Source of the DNA: CAZNPA01 sp964575095
GTDB taxonomy: Bacteria; Pseudomonadota; Alphaproteobacteria; Rickettsiales; SXRF01
NCBI GenBank assembly: GCA_964575095.1
Contig: CAZNPA010000004.1
Coordinates: forward strand, 124,001-188,000
Direction of reading: 5' to 3'
DNA length: 64,000 nt
Part shown: positions 52,076 through 61,324 of the stretch, piece after piece
Layout of the letters: each line of letters opens with the position of its first letter
Position numbering within the stretch: position 1 is the first letter of the stretch
Program-made: the position numbers and the translations under genes
The notes under the pieces: model-generated
What the model saw: the letters and a program-made list of their open reading frames with translations, nothing else
Told to the model about the DNA's origin: nothing
Databases searched by the model: none

Positions 52076-53169
52076 TGTGGCCGTCCATCCTCTTCCTCTT
52101 TATCTTTTGCCTGTTTCTCCTGCCGCTTCTGCCCGGCATGCTTGAACTGAGACTGGCGAGCGATGCCAAGCCGCTTAAGGTCATTCAGGAATACGATACC
52201 GAGATTACTTATTTCGCCACCGGGTTTAAGCATTACCTGGAAAAGAATTTTCCCAATTTTTTCTCCGGCCGTAATAAATCCACGACGCCCTTTCAGCTGG
52301 GCACTTTGCCGGATCACACCGATTTCCAGATTATCCACAACGGAGAACAACCTGTGTTTGATAAGAAGGAAACAAGCCATTCCCATACTAACCGGCTCAT
52401 TATTGCTGAACCGCCCTTAGCGCGGCCCGGAAAAATGCTCTTCGAGAAAGAGATCTACAGCGCGGGTGCCATCACTACCGATGAAAACAGTCAATTCCGG
52501 GCACTGCTCGCAGAAGGAAATATTACGCTTGGACAGGATTGCACCATCTTGCGATGGATACACAGCGGCGATTCGCTCGCCGTAGGCAAGGGGTGCTCTC
52601 TTTATGGGAGGGCGTCTGCAGAAAAAATAATTTCCTTAAGCGAGCCTTGCCAATTTGAAAGAATCCATGCTCCCAAGATTCTATTTGGCCATTCTGAGCG
52701 GAGCAATGGCGGCGCAAGGGAGACAAGCGATTTGAGCCCGCTGGAAAAGCTCGCCAACGTCGAAGACAAATATAGAGATCGCTGGCTGGTGGAAGGGGAT
52801 ATAAAAATTCCCGACGCGCATTCTTTTGAAGGCGATCTCATTGCCAGCAAAAATATCACCTTAGGTGCCGATGCTTATGTAAAAGGCAGCCTGAAAAGCA
52901 ATAAGGATCTCATTCTGGGCAAAAATGCGCGGGTGGCAGGCGCCATGGTAAGTGCCGGCAACATCCACATTGCTGAGGGATGCCACATTGCCGGACCGGT
53001 CATTGCCGAAGGAGAAGTATTTATTGAATCCGGCAGCGTCCTCGGGCTGGAACATTCGCCGACTACGGTCAGTGCCCCCGTTATTACCATTATCAGCGGC
53101 GTCACCGTGTACGGTACCGTCTGGGCGGAAGATCGCGCGCAGATGCTGGCGGGAGGCAATGTAGTATGA
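52075..53169 (+). CDS. Membrane-anchored bactofilin-like (polymer-forming) protein
   Basis: I place the start at 52075, where TAATG overlaps the stop of the glycosyltransferase, giving 364 residues. It starts with a membrane helix (MWPSILFLFIFCLFLLPLLP). The C-terminal 120 residues read as short beta-helix rungs, DLIASKNITLGADAYVKGSL, KDLILGKNARVAGAMVSAGN and GCHIAGPVIAEGEVFIESGS, as in bactofilins (DUF583). An earlier rung-like section occurs near residues 130-190. Bactofilins polymerise as scaffolds that localise envelope enzymes. A membrane-anchored form coupled to a polysaccharide synthase may organise the secretion site. The assignment to the fold is good; the scaffold role is inference. 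Confidence 0.75.
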   Translation: MWPSILFLFIFCLFLLPLLPGMLELRLASDAKPLKVIQEYDTEITYFATGFKHYLEKNFPNFFSGRNKSTTPFQLGTLPDHTDFQIIHNGEQPVFDKKETSHSHTNRLIIAEPPLARPGKMLFEKEIYSAGAITTDENSQFRALLAEGNITLGQDCTILRWIHSGDSLAVGKGCSLYGRASAEKIISLSEPCQFERIHAPKILFGHSERSNGGARETSDLSPLEKLANVEDKYRDRWLVEGDIKIPDAHSFEGDLIASKNITLGADAYVKGSLKSNKDLILGKNARVAGAMVSAGNIHIAEGCHIAGPVIAEGEVFIESGSVLGLEHSPTTVSAPVITIISGVTVYGTVWAEDRAQMLAGGNVV

Positions 53170-54368
53170 GGGCCCGGAATAAAATTTTACTCTCGATGGG
53201 AACGCGCCCGGAAATCATCAAGATGGCGCCGGTGTATTTTGAACTCAAAAACCGGGGCATCAAACCGATATTGCTGCATACAGGCCAGCATACCGATATG
53301 GCAACCACCCTTTACGATCTTTTCGGCATGACGCCTGATTATTCCATCGACATTAAACGCGTTGCCGTTTCCGACAAGAATCCCGAACATCCGCCTTCAT
53401 GCGAATTGTCCCAGCTCGGTGCGCTTCTGCTGCAACGTATCTCGACGGTCATGCTGACGATAAATCCTTCCATGGTATTGGTGCATGGAGATACCAGCAG
53501 CGCCCTTATGGCGGCCATGGCGGCATTTTACCAAAAGCGCCCCATCGCGCATATCGAGGCAGGGCTTCGCTCCCATAATGAATATAACCCTTTCCCGGAA
53601 GAAAAGAACCGCGTGCTCATCGGGCAGCTGGCGCAGTGGCATTTTTCGCCCACCGGCGGGGCAAAACAGAATCTTCTGGCAGAGGGCATTGATCCATCCC
53701 ATATTTATATGGTGGGCAATACCATCGTCGAAAGCGCGCGTTTAGGGCTCAGCAAGCTCGCTGCTTATCAAAACGGAAATAGTTGCGATCTTATCGAGAC
53801 ATTAAAACCTCACCTCGCCGCGAAGAGAATGGTGATGGTGACGATGCACCGGCGCGAAAACCAGGAATCCAATATAACATTAGTCGCCCGGTCGGTGGTG
53901 GAAATGCTGAAGCGGCATACGGATATGTACGTGGTCTGGCCGGTGCATCCCAATCCAAAAGTGGAGAAAGCGGTCCATAGCGCGCTGGAAGGCGTTCCCG
54001 CGGCGATTACCGACCGGTTGCATATGACCAAGCCGCTCGATTATCCGGTATTGCTCTGGGTGCTTAAAAACTCTTGGGCAGTGATGACGGATTCCGGCGG
54101 TATCCAGGAAGAAGCGGCGGCCTTGAACGTTCCGGTATTGGTGCTGCGCGATACGACCGAACGCCCGGAAATCATAGAATCGGGCGCCGGGCTCATGGTC
54201 GGGACCCAACAGAAAAATATTTTGCTGCAGCTCGAAAAACTTACTAAAGACCCGCGCAAGCACGCGCGTATGTGCGAAGCTAAAAATCCTTTCGGCGACG
54301 GAACATCGGCCGCCGGTATATGCGACGTTCTGCTGGAACAGAAAGCCGAGGAGAGAAAATATGCGTAA
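53166..54368 (+). CDS. wecB: UDP-N-acetylglucosamine 2-epimerase (non-hydrolysing)
   Basis: This 400-residue enzyme of the WecB/MnaA group converts UDP-GlcNAc to UDP-ManNAc. It begins NKILLSMGTRPEIIKMAPVY, with LLHTGQHTDMATTLYDLFGM, HGDTSSALMAAMAAFYQ, HIEAGLRS and EEKNRVLIGQLAQWHFSPT. The catalytic-site histidine region is MHRRENQESN and the C-terminal substrate motif is TDSGGIQEEAAALNVPVL. It overlaps the bactofilin-like gene by ATGA and the barrel gene by 8 bases. Its product would be a building block for the polymer made by the synthase encoded at 50795. Confidence 0.93.
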   Translation: MRARNKILLSMGTRPEIIKMAPVYFELKNRGIKPILLHTGQHTDMATTLYDLFGMTPDYSIDIKRVAVSDKNPEHPPSCELSQLGALLLQRISTVMLTINPSMVLVHGDTSSALMAAMAAFYQKRPIAHIEAGLRSHNEYNPFPEEKNRVLIGQLAQWHFSPTGGAKQNLLAEGIDPSHIYMVGNTIVESARLGLSKLAAYQNGNSCDLIETLKPHLAAKRMVMVTMHRRENQESNITLVARSVVEMLKRHTDMYVVWPVHPNPKVEKAVHSALEGVPAAITDRLHMTKPLDYPVLLWVLKNSWAVMTDSGGIQEEAAALNVPVLVLRDTTERPEIIESGAGLMVGTQQKNILLQLEKLTKDPRKHARMCEAKNPFGDGTSAAGICDVLLEQKAEERKYA

Positions 54369-55152
54369 CTATTTTACATTTTTCTGCTTAGGCCTGGGCT
54401 TATGCGCTACAACTGCCACTGCCGCACCTGCGCCTCCCTTCACGCCAAGCGGCTTTGTCGAAGCCGGCGGTAATTATCATGACGTATCGGATAATTTTGG
54501 CAACTGGCTTGGGGAGTATCTGAAAGGAGAAGTGCAAACCGATCCTAACAACCGCTGGAACGCGGAACTGCTTAACCAGAGAGCCTTCAAATCCACCGGC
54601 CAATACGGCAATATCGGCAATACCCATACCTTTAACGAGGATTGGTTCAGCTCCATTAATGCCGGCGTGGGAGATGGCGGATTTTATCTGCCGCGCTACC
54701 GCATTGATGCCTTTATCAATAAAAAATGGCTGGCTGACCGCCAATTAGTTACCACTTTTGGTTTGGGAATGGTTAAAGCCATGGATGTCCATAAGGATAA
54801 AAGTTTATTCCTGGGCGCTACCTATTACTTTAAGACGCCGTGGATTATCCAGGGTGGTGTAAGATTTAATAAGAGCGACCCCGGCAATGTCTACTCCTCC
54901 TCACAGTTTGTTGCGGTCACGCAGGGCGAAGACAAGAAACATTTCGTCACCCTGCGCGTCGGATTCGGCAAGGAAGCCTATCAGGTCATCGGGCCGAGCC
55001 AGACCTTAAGCGATTTTTCCAGCCAGCAGGTTTCCCTGGAACTGAGGCAATGGGTCAGGCCGGATTGGGGATTCAATGTACGCGGCGAGCGGTACCATAA
55101 CCCCAATTATGACCGCACCGGCATTAACTTCGGTGTCTTCAAAGAGTTTTAA
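54361..55152 (+). CDS. YaiO-like outer-membrane beta-barrel protein
   Basis: This 263-residue protein has a signal peptide ending TATAAPAP. Alternating amphipathic strands follow, from GFVEAGGNYHDVSDNFGNWL to the final strand GINFGVFKEF with a C-terminal phenylalanine, as expected for a barrel inserted by Bam. The start VEAGGNYHDVSDNFGNW and the tandem aromatic strands resemble YaiO, an E. coli outer-membrane protein encoded with a glycosyltransferase. In this operon it could be the export pore for the polysaccharide. GAGGAGAGAAAAT precedes the start. Confidence 0.75.
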   Translation: MRNYFTFFCLGLGLCATTATAAPAPPFTPSGFVEAGGNYHDVSDNFGNWLGEYLKGEVQTDPNNRWNAELLNQRAFKSTGQYGNIGNTHTFNEDWFSSINAGVGDGGFYLPRYRIDAFINKKWLADRQLVTTFGLGMVKAMDVHKDKSLFLGATYYFKTPWIIQGGVRFNKSDPGNVYSSSQFVAVTQGEDKKHFVTLRVGFGKEAYQVIGPSQTLSDFSSQQVSLELRQWVRPDWGFNVRGERYHNPNYDRTGINFGVFKEF

Positions 55153-55153
55153 T

Positions 55154-55978
55154 ATGACCGAGAAACAAACAACCGCATCAAGAACATTCTGGAATTATCG
55201 CCATACCGGCGCGCACGGGACCACTATCCGCATGCATCGCGCGCTTAGGAAGCTAAGGTTCAGCCCGTCCATGCTCATGGCGATGATTCTGCTTCCCCTG
55301 ATTTTTGACATGACGTTATGGATGAATCTGGAAATAATAACAGGCGTCTGGGCGGATATATTCAATTTCTGCATTGCTAAACTTAACCTGGATGGCCACG
55401 TTTCTTACGAAAGTATCCGGTTGCTTCGTCATGAAGTGCTCATGCCTTACCCGGATTTGATGGCCTCCCCTCCCTTTTCGATAACGCTATGGGTAAATTT
55501 ATTTATAACGGCATTGTTTCTCCTTCTTTCCGCGTTTGTGCCAAAGAACTGGCTGCCCTTCACTTATCTGGCGAGGGCAGGACTGCTTATCCAGATTTCC
55601 GCCTCTCTTTATTTCTTCTTCAATCCCGATCAGCCTCCCCATAATCTTGCTCCTTATATATTGGGGACGCTCACCTTCGGCATGTACTTACTTTTCTTCA
55701 TCGCCCCGCTTCTGGCGCTCGTCTATTATATTTTTGATATTGCGCTCTGGCGTAAATGCATCGTCACCGCCCTGATCATCAGTTATTTCATCGTCGCCCT
55801 GCCTTTCCAGTATATGGCGCATGCCACTATCATCAGTTCCGGAAGCATGCTTTTCATGCCGGTGCTGTATCTGCTCTTCGGCGTGCTGCTGGATACGCTC
55901 ATGTTTGTCGGCTGGTATTCATGGGCGATGAGCTGGAGCGGAAAAAAACGGGCTGGATATTCGCTGAACGCGGTTTGA
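55154..55978 (+). CDS. Hypothetical polytopic membrane protein, last gene of the polysaccharide operon
   Basis: The 274-residue protein starts at 55154 (MTEKQTTASRTFWNYRHTGA), one base after the barrel gene stop. After a basic, cytoplasmic N-terminus it has about six membrane helices, for example SMLMAMILLPLIFDMTLWMN, LFITALFLLLSAFVPKNWLP and FGVLLDTLMFVGWYSWAMSW. No catalytic motif is visible. The close spacing in the operon makes a role in polymer synthesis, modification or export likely, but the family is not one I recognise. Confidence 0.75.
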   Translation: MTEKQTTASRTFWNYRHTGAHGTTIRMHRALRKLRFSPSMLMAMILLPLIFDMTLWMNLEIITGVWADIFNFCIAKLNLDGHVSYESIRLLRHEVLMPYPDLMASPPFSITLWVNLFITALFLLLSAFVPKNWLPFTYLARAGLLIQISASLYFFFNPDQPPHNLAPYILGTLTFGMYLLFFIAPLLALVYYIFDIALWRKCIVTALIISYFIVALPFQYMAHATIISSGSMLFMPVLYLLFGVLLDTLMFVGWYSWAMSWSGKKRAGYSLNAV

Positions 55979-55993
55979 GCCCTACGGGGACAG

Positions 55994-56082
55994 AAACCGC
56001 CGACTCCTGGAATCTCACGCCCGAAGACGCGGAGTTGTACTTTTGGTTTTGGCTGCCAACACAGGGATCGAATCTCAGAATG
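55994..56082 (-). pseudogene. Decayed copy of the tRNA-Gln 3' end and its flank
   Basis: This block aligns by eye with 60781-60868, which holds the 3' end of tRNA-Gln and the sequence beyond it. About three quarters of 89 positions match, and AATCTCACGC, AAGACGC, AGTTGTACTT and TTTGGCTG are nearly intact. On the minus strand the T-arm-like GATTCGATCC is recognisable but the rest of the tRNA is gone. It lies in the otherwise empty 262-base gap before the MHYT kinase. Confidence 0.6.
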
Positions 56083-56240
56083 TCGAGAGATTCGCATTCG
56101 AACTGTAAATTGCGGCAGGGCAAGAAAAAACTCAAAAACGTCTCTCATTCTTCCAAATCCAACATGAGGGATTGCATTGGTTGTTGGCTTACTGCTCGAT
56201 AGGTTGTATTTTCTCTGAAAATCACAATTTTTAAAGAGAT

Positions 56241-59200
56241 ATGCTCGAATCATTGTTTCTCTCTGGTGATCTGCCTGCCAACATCGAAAGGGGGACTTAT
56301 CTTCCTCTTCTGGTACTGGCATCCTATATCATTGCCTCTTTTGGTTCCTATACCGGCCTAACGCTGGCCACCCGGATTTTCAATGCAACCACGCTCCGGC
56401 AAAAACATATTCTGCACTGGACGGGTGCGGCTGCATTAGGTAGCGGCATCTGGTCGATGCATTTCATCGGCATGCTGGCCTACAAGATGCGAATGGAAGT
56501 GCATTATGAGCCTTGGCTTACCGCGCTGTCTGGATTGATCGCCGTAGCGGTGGCCTATTTCGTATTGCAAATTATCCAGGCAACAAAACTTTCGGCAGGA
56601 CGCCTGACCGTGAGCGCCGTGTTGCTTGGGTTTGGCATCTGCACCATGCATTATACCGGCATGGCTGCCATGCAAATGGATGCCGATGTGCGCTATATCC
56701 CCAGCATCTTTTTGCTTTCCGTGGCGATTGCCATCGCCGCCTCGGGTGCGGCGCTGTGGATCGTATTTACCCTGGGGCAACATAGCGGCCGGTGGCAAAT
56801 TGCTTGGAAAGTAGTCGCAGCGCTGGTAATGGGTGCTGCCATTTGCGGTATGCACTATACGGGTATGCACGCGGCGGTCTTTATTCCTTATGCCGATTGC
56901 CGATTCGATGCCAACCAAACCCAGGCCTTACTTATCAATAGTGTTCTGGTCGCTTCCTTTGCCATTATTTTTTCCGCCTTGTTCATATCCATAAATTATT
57001 CAGGACGTACGAAGGGCAGCCCGCGGAAAGAAGCCTTGTTTCTGGCGTCCGTCATTTTCACCATCGTATTGATCTGCAACATTGTCGTCTCATTGATTGC
57101 CCGCCATGCAATTATAGAGGAAATCAATGAACACATGATCAGCATCGCCAATATAGCGGCGACGATGACCGACGGCGACCTGCACAAAACGCTCACAAGC
57201 CCCGAGCAGAAAAATTCTGTCGACTATTTAAAAGTACAGGCGCCCTACCGCCAGATATTGGCCGCCAATCCCGACCTGCGCTATATTTACACATGCATCA
57301 TGCGAGACGGAAAAGTGTACTTCGTCATCGATACCCAACCGGACAGCACGGCTTCCGATCCCAATATTGAGCGCAAGACTACCGCCGGTGTTATGGAAGA
57401 ATATCCCGATGCGTCGGATAATATGAAACAGGCATTGAAGGATCGTGTCACCATCGTGGAAGAGGCTCCCTATTCGGATGAATGGGGGACGTTTTTGAGC
57501 GCCTACGCACCATTTTATGACAGCAACAAGCAATTTGTCGGTATCGCCGGCGCGGATATCGATGCTGCCGATTATAATAAAAAAATAGGCAGTGTGTGGT
57601 TGGCGTTCTGTATAGGAAATTTTCTGGCGCTGGGCATATCCATCGCCGTTTATTTTCAGGTCATGGGAAGAAGAAAAGCTGAGATACAAGCAGAAAAGCA
57701 AGTGCAGGAATACACCGTTGAACTGGAGCAGGCGCGCATTACAGCGGAACAGGCTACCAGCCTAAAATCGGAGTTTCTCGCCAATATGTCCCATGAATTG
57801 CGCACACCGCTAAACAGCATCCTGGGTATGACGAGGCTCTTGCTGGAATCACCGGAATTGAAGGAAGAGCAGCACCAGCTGGCCGATACGGTGTTTCGCT
57901 CTTCGACCAATTTATTGGAAATCGTCAACGATATTCTCGATCTTTCCAAGATCGAGGCCGGCGAAATGGAGCTGGAAAATATTGGCATGGATCTGCATTA
58001 CGTGTTCCATAGCGTCGTTCATGCGCTGGACCATACCGCCAGGGAAAAACGCATATCCATTATCAGGCATTACACGGAGGAGAAATTTCCTTATGTTATG
58101 GGCGATCCCACCCGTCTGGCGCGCGTACTCACCAACCTGATCGGCAACGCCATAAAATATACCGACAAGGGACATGTGGATGTCTATGCCACGTGCAAAA
58201 AACTAGACGACAAGCATGTCGAATTTCACTGCCGGATCGTCGATACCGGCATCGGGATCCCGAAAGAAAAGCATCAAGTAATTTTTGAGAAATTCAGCCA
58301 GGCCGACAGCTCCATTACCCGTAAATACGGCGGCACTGGCTTAGGCCTTACCATCACGCAGCAATTGGTGGAGTTGATGGGTGGTGCTATCGGTGTCGAA
58401 AGCGAGGTGGGCAAAGGGTCGACGTTCTGGTTTACGATACCGTTCGAGGTCACGGACAAGCTGAATGAAGACAAGCATATCCGCAAACAGAAGATGCTCT
58501 GCGGCGTCATACCGCCCGAAAAGGTGCGCGTACTGGTGGCGGAAGATCACCCGATGAACCAATTGCTGATTACTAAACTGATGAAGCGCTTTGGCATTGA
58601 TAATTTTGAGATCGTGGGAAATGGGTTGGATGTTCTTAAGCGCTACAGCGAAGACCATTGGGACGTCATCCTGATGGATTGCCACATGCCCGAAAAAAAC
58701 GGCTACGATACGACCTTAGATATTCGCGATCTGGAAAAGAAGACAGGGGCACATGTGCCCATTGTTGCGATGACAGCCAACGCCATGGTGGGCGATAAGG
58801 AAAAATGCCTGCGCTGCGGCATGGACGAATATGTCAGCAAGCCGATTTCCATTGATGAGTTAAAAGAAGTCATGGGACAGTGGATACGTTTTGAAGAATT
58901 CACCGCGGATGCTAAAAAGGAGTCGACTATGCCCGCCGATGATATGCCGGTTAATTTAGACCAACTGCGCACTTTCACCGAAGGCGACACCGGAACTGAG
59001 AAAGAATTGATTCACATGTTTGCCGAACAATCGGATAAAAACCTGGACATACTTTCCAAAAATTGCGTCGATGGAAAAAATAAGTCTTGGGTGGAAGCAG
59101 CGCATATGTTCAAGGGCGGCGCGGCGGGTATTGGTGCGGAAAAGCTGCGTCAGCTATGCAATGAGGCGCAGGGCCTGGAAAGCGGCACGGCGGAAGTGCG

Positions 59201-59279
59201 TGCGGCGCTCTTTGACAAAATCAGTAGCGAATACACGTTAGTGAAAGCTTACCTTAAAAAGATTGGCCTGCTTGCTTAA
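56241..59279 (+). CDS. MHYT-domain hybrid histidine kinase with receiver and HPt
   Basis: This is a 1012-residue sensor. An N-terminal MHYT domain of seven helices holds three MHxxGM motifs: MHFIGM near residue 73, MHYTGM near 136 and again near 204. They are proposed to hold copper and sense oxygen, CO or NO. A further helix at about 267-290, an extracytoplasmic sensor of some 165 residues, and another helix near 460 follow. The kinase core has SHELRTPLNSILGMTRLL near 517, NLIGNAIKYTDKGH and GGTGLGLTITQQLVELMGGA. A receiver has LMDCHMPEKNGYD near 812, and the C-terminal HPt domain has AAHMFKGGAAGIGA near 953. All phosphorelay steps are thus in one chain; the two regulators encoded convergently at 59276-60423 are likely partners. 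Confidence 0.92.
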   Translation: MLESLFLSGDLPANIERGTYLPLLVLASYIIASFGSYTGLTLATRIFNATTLRQKHILHWTGAAALGSGIWSMHFIGMLAYKMRMEVHYEPWLTALSGLIAVAVAYFVLQIIQATKLSAGRLTVSAVLLGFGICTMHYTGMAAMQMDADVRYIPSIFLLSVAIAIAASGAALWIVFTLGQHSGRWQIAWKVVAALVMGAAICGMHYTGMHAAVFIPYADCRFDANQTQALLINSVLVASFAIIFSALFISINYSGRTKGSPRKEALFLASVIFTIVLICNIVVSLIARHAIIEEINEHMISIANIAATMTDGDLHKTLTSPEQKNSVDYLKVQAPYRQILAANPDLRYIYTCIMRDGKVYFVIDTQPDSTASDPNIERKTTAGVMEEYPDASDNMKQALKDRVTIVEEAPYSDEWGTFLSAYAPFYDSNKQFVGIAGADIDAADYNKKIGSVWLAFCIGNFLALGISIAVYFQVMGRRKAEIQAEKQVQEYTVELEQARITAEQATSLKSEFLANMSHELRTPLNSILGMTRLLLESPELKEEQHQLADTVFRSSTNLLEIVNDILDLSKIEAGEMELENIGMDLHYVFHSVVHALDHTAREKRISIIRHYTEEKFPYVMGDPTRLARVLTNLIGNAIKYTDKGHVDVYATCKKLDDKHVEFHCRIVDTGIGIPKEKHQVIFEKFSQADSSITRKYGGTGLGLTITQQLVELMGGAIGVESEVGKGSTFWFTIPFEVTDKLNEDKHIRKQKMLCGVIPPEKVRVLVAEDHPMNQLLITKLMKRFGIDNFEIVGNGLDVLKRYSEDHWDVILMDCHMPEKNGYDTTLDIRDLEKKTGAHVPIVAMTANAMVGDKEKCLRCGMDEYVSKPISIDELKEVMGQWIRFEEFTADAKKESTMPADDMPVNLDQLRTFTEGDTGTEKELIHMFAEQSDKNLDILSKNCVDGKNKSWVEAAHMFKGGAAGIGAEKLRQLCNEAQGLESGTAEVRAALFDKISSEYTLVKAYLKKIGLLA

Positions 59280-60040
59280 GAAAGCGTCGGGCACAGCTTC
59301 ACATATTCCAGTAGTTTCTCCTTGGTGAAGGGCTTGGTCATGAAACCTTTTGCACCTTTCTTGGTGGTTTCTGCCACATTTTCCTGCGAGCTGTCGGCGC
59401 TGAGCATAATGACATACGCATCCGCATCTATGGCCAGAATGTCATGCAATACTTCCGTTCCGTCTCGTCCCGGCATATGAATATCCAAAAATAGAATATC
59501 GGGTGTATGCTTTTTATAAGCGGTTATTATTTCGTTGCCGTTCGCCACTTCCTGCACGGTAGCTATCGAGGCGGCGCCCTTTTTCACCAGCGTGCGCATA
59601 TACATATCATCGTCGGCAACCAAGATGACATTCTCTCTGCGACTGGCACGCATATCGGCGAACGGAGAACTTTCTGAAGACTTCCGGTAGCTGATCAGCA
59701 TTTCGAGTTTCTGGAGCCCTTCCGGTGTTGGCTCGTGCACGGATATTTTACAGCTACCTTTAGGCAAATGTTCTTCGATGGGCTTGGCTATCAGCAGCGG
59801 ATCAATTCCTTCTCCCCAACGGATAAGCATGAATATCTCACGCTCATTGCACAGGTAGATTTTTCCTTCCTTATCCTTGAACGCCGTATGTACCAGCTCG
59901 GCAGCTTTGGCGGCGGTGAAATTCGTATCGGAGTTCTCGGTCAGTCGTATATCGACCAGCTGCCATTCCTTGAGTGAAGATTTGATGTTGGGCAGATAGT
60001 CCAGCAGTTGCTGATAATTTTTATGGGAGAGAATTTCCAT
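59276..60040 (-). CDS. Response regulator with an uncharacterised N-terminal domain and a C-terminal receiver
   Basis: The 254-residue protein starts at ATG 60040, two bases after the stop of the preceding receiver gene; an in-frame TTG at 60046 is an alternative. Residues 1-125 form a domain I do not recognise, with CNEREIFMLIRWGEGIDPLL and SCKISVHEPTPEGLQKLEML. The last 120 residues are a receiver: ENVILVADDDMYMRTLVKKG, phosphorylated aspartate in ILFLDIHMPGRDGTEVLHDI and lysine in GFMTKPFTKEKL. A receiver at the C-terminal end of a single-output regulator is the reverse of the usual order. Its stop overlaps that of the MHYT kinase by 4 bases, pointing to a joint pathway. Confidence 0.82.
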   Translation of the reverse strand: MEILSHKNYQQLLDYLPNIKSSLKEWQLVDIRLTENSDTNFTAAKAAELVHTAFKDKEGKIYLCNEREIFMLIRWGEGIDPLLIAKPIEEHLPKGSCKISVHEPTPEGLQKLEMLISYRKSSESSPFADMRASRRENVILVADDDMYMRTLVKKGAASIATVQEVANGNEIITAYKKHTPDILFLDIHMPGRDGTEVLHDILAIDADAYVIMLSADSSQENVAETTKKGAKGFMTKPFTKEKLLEYVKLCPTLS

Positions 60041-60042
60041 AA

Positions 60043-60423
60043 TCAATGCGAGGCGTTAAATATTGAAAGGTATCTCGTAAAATCCTCAGCCTTGAAAGGC
60101 TTGGCGATAAACCCTTTTGCGCCCAGCGACATTGCCTTTTCCACGGTGGCAGGGATCCGGTCGGCTGAAAACATGACAACAAAAGCGTTAGCATTGGCGC
60201 TAAGTATATTTTTCAAGACGTCAAAGCCATCCTGATCATCGTTATGATAATGAATATCCAGAAAAATAATGTCCGGATTACACACGCTATTATTTGCCAT
60301 GGCTTCTCGCGCGTTGGCCGTAGTGATAACCGTGCCGAACTTTTGCAGATGGTGCGTTACCATCCGGCTCGTCATTGGTTCATCTTCGACAATTAGGATA
60401 GAAAGAGAGGGTTTCTTATTCAT
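60043..60423 (-). CDS. Single-domain response regulator (free receiver)
   Basis: A 126-residue receiver with LSILIVEDEPMTSRMVTHHL, phosphorylated aspartate in IIFLDIHYHNDDQDGFDVLK, VVMFSADRIPATVEKAMSLG and lysine in GFIAKPFKAEDF. The loop after the aspartate (HYHNDDQDG) is longer than usual. It resembles the receiver part of the gene downstream, so the two probably arose by duplication and are co-transcribed. It may carry phosphate between the MHYT kinase and that protein. Confidence 0.87.
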   Translation of the reverse strand: MNKKPSLSILIVEDEPMTSRMVTHHLQKFGTVITTANAREAMANNSVCNPDIIFLDIHYHNDDQDGFDVLKNILSANANAFVVMFSADRIPATVEKAMSLGAKGFIAKPFKAEDFTRYLSIFNASH

Positions 60424-60835
60424 GCTAGTTCCTGAGAATACCTAGCGTTACGTATTAAAAATCAATGGTAGAATGCAGATAAAAGATATGCAACTAAAAC
60501 CACTTATTCTCATTATCTTCAAAAAAGCGGGCTGCTCAAAATTGGCAAGTGAAGTACACGCTTTTAGGAACAAATCCGCTACCCGTCTCAAATGCCATTT
60601 TTTTGACCATTTTTGGGGCGGCAAGAAAATGCTTCATAACTAAGTCTCAGTGAGCATTTCAAGGGTGCCACCTCGAAAAATCGGCATCTGAGATACTTAC
60701 CCGATTTTGGCCTAGAATGGATAGCTTTCATCTCCTGATATCAGCGAAAGATGTGTCACCTTGCGGCGGCAAGGGCGCGGAAAGCGCCGATTATTTGAGT
60801 CTCACGCTAAAGACGCAAAGTTGTACTTCAGGTAT
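60424..60835 (-). other. Intergenic stretch with no supported gene
   Basis: About 412 bases between the receiver gene and tRNA-Gln. The left half is AT-rich with scattered T-runs and could hold the promoter of the receiver operon. The right part has two small hairpins (TTGCGGCGGCAA and GGCGCGGAAAGCGCC), which follow tRNA-Gln on the minus strand and may help end its transcript. Open frames crossing it are antisense to the tRNA and are not genes. Confidence 0.5.
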
Positions 60836-60910
<75 letters not shown>

Positions 60911-60914
60911 ATAG

Positions 60915-61004
60915 AGGTAATTGGTGATTGGAAATTTGGTAATTGGAAAAAACAAAAATCACAATCGTCTATTTCCAATTACCAATTACCAAAATTCCAA
61001 TTAC
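60915..61004. repeat. Inverted repeat of ATTGG/CCAAT words between tRNA-Gln and cutA
   Basis: The left side has GGTAATTGGTGATTGGAAAT and TTGGTAATTGGAAA; the right side has the complement, TTTCCAATTACCAATTACCA and AAATTCCAATTACC. It forms a long AT-rich hairpin. The stop codon of cutA (TAA, from TTA at 61001) lies within its right edge. Confidence 0.75.
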
Positions 61005-61324
61005 CCATTCCCCACTTCCTCCGCAACCCACTGTAAGAAAGGTGGGAATCCGTCGGAAATCGGGTAGGCGATAATGCATGGCACTTCATAGGAATGCAAG
61101 CGTTTTACTTCCCGGATGGCGGCGTCCAGCTTGGCGCGCGTCGTCTTGGCGACCAGCGCCGCTTCCGGCGCCTGCTGCACTTTGCCTTCCCAGCGGTAGA
61201 CCGAGGTGATGTTGTCGTAGACGTTCGCGCAGGCGGCGAGGCGGTTTTCGACCAGCGCGGTTGCGGCCTTGAGCGCCTCGTCCTTGCTGGGGAAGGTGGC
61301 GTAGAGGATGAAAATATCGCTCAT
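61001..61324 (-). CDS. cutA: Divalent-cation tolerance protein CutA
   Basis: A 107-residue trimeric ferredoxin-like protein, MSDIFILYATFPSKDEALKA at the start, with LAACANVYDNITSVYRWEGK and HSYEVPCIIAYPISDGFPPF as family hallmarks. It is linked to copper and divalent-ion tolerance, though its molecular activity is unclear. The ATG overlaps the murJ stop (ATGA), so the start is fixed by coupling. The end lies in the inverted repeat. Confidence 0.94.
   Translation of the reverse strand: MSDIFILYATFPSKDEALKAATALVENRLAACANVYDNITSVYRWEGKVQQAPEAALVAKTTRAKLDAAIREVKRLHSYEVPCIIAYPISDGFPPFLQWVAEEVGNG

Noticed and set aside
55756..56202. Plus-strand frame of 148 codons overlapping the end of the membrane protein gene
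   Set aside because: It is out of frame with the membrane protein and ends in the decayed tRNA flank; the sequence does not look like protein.
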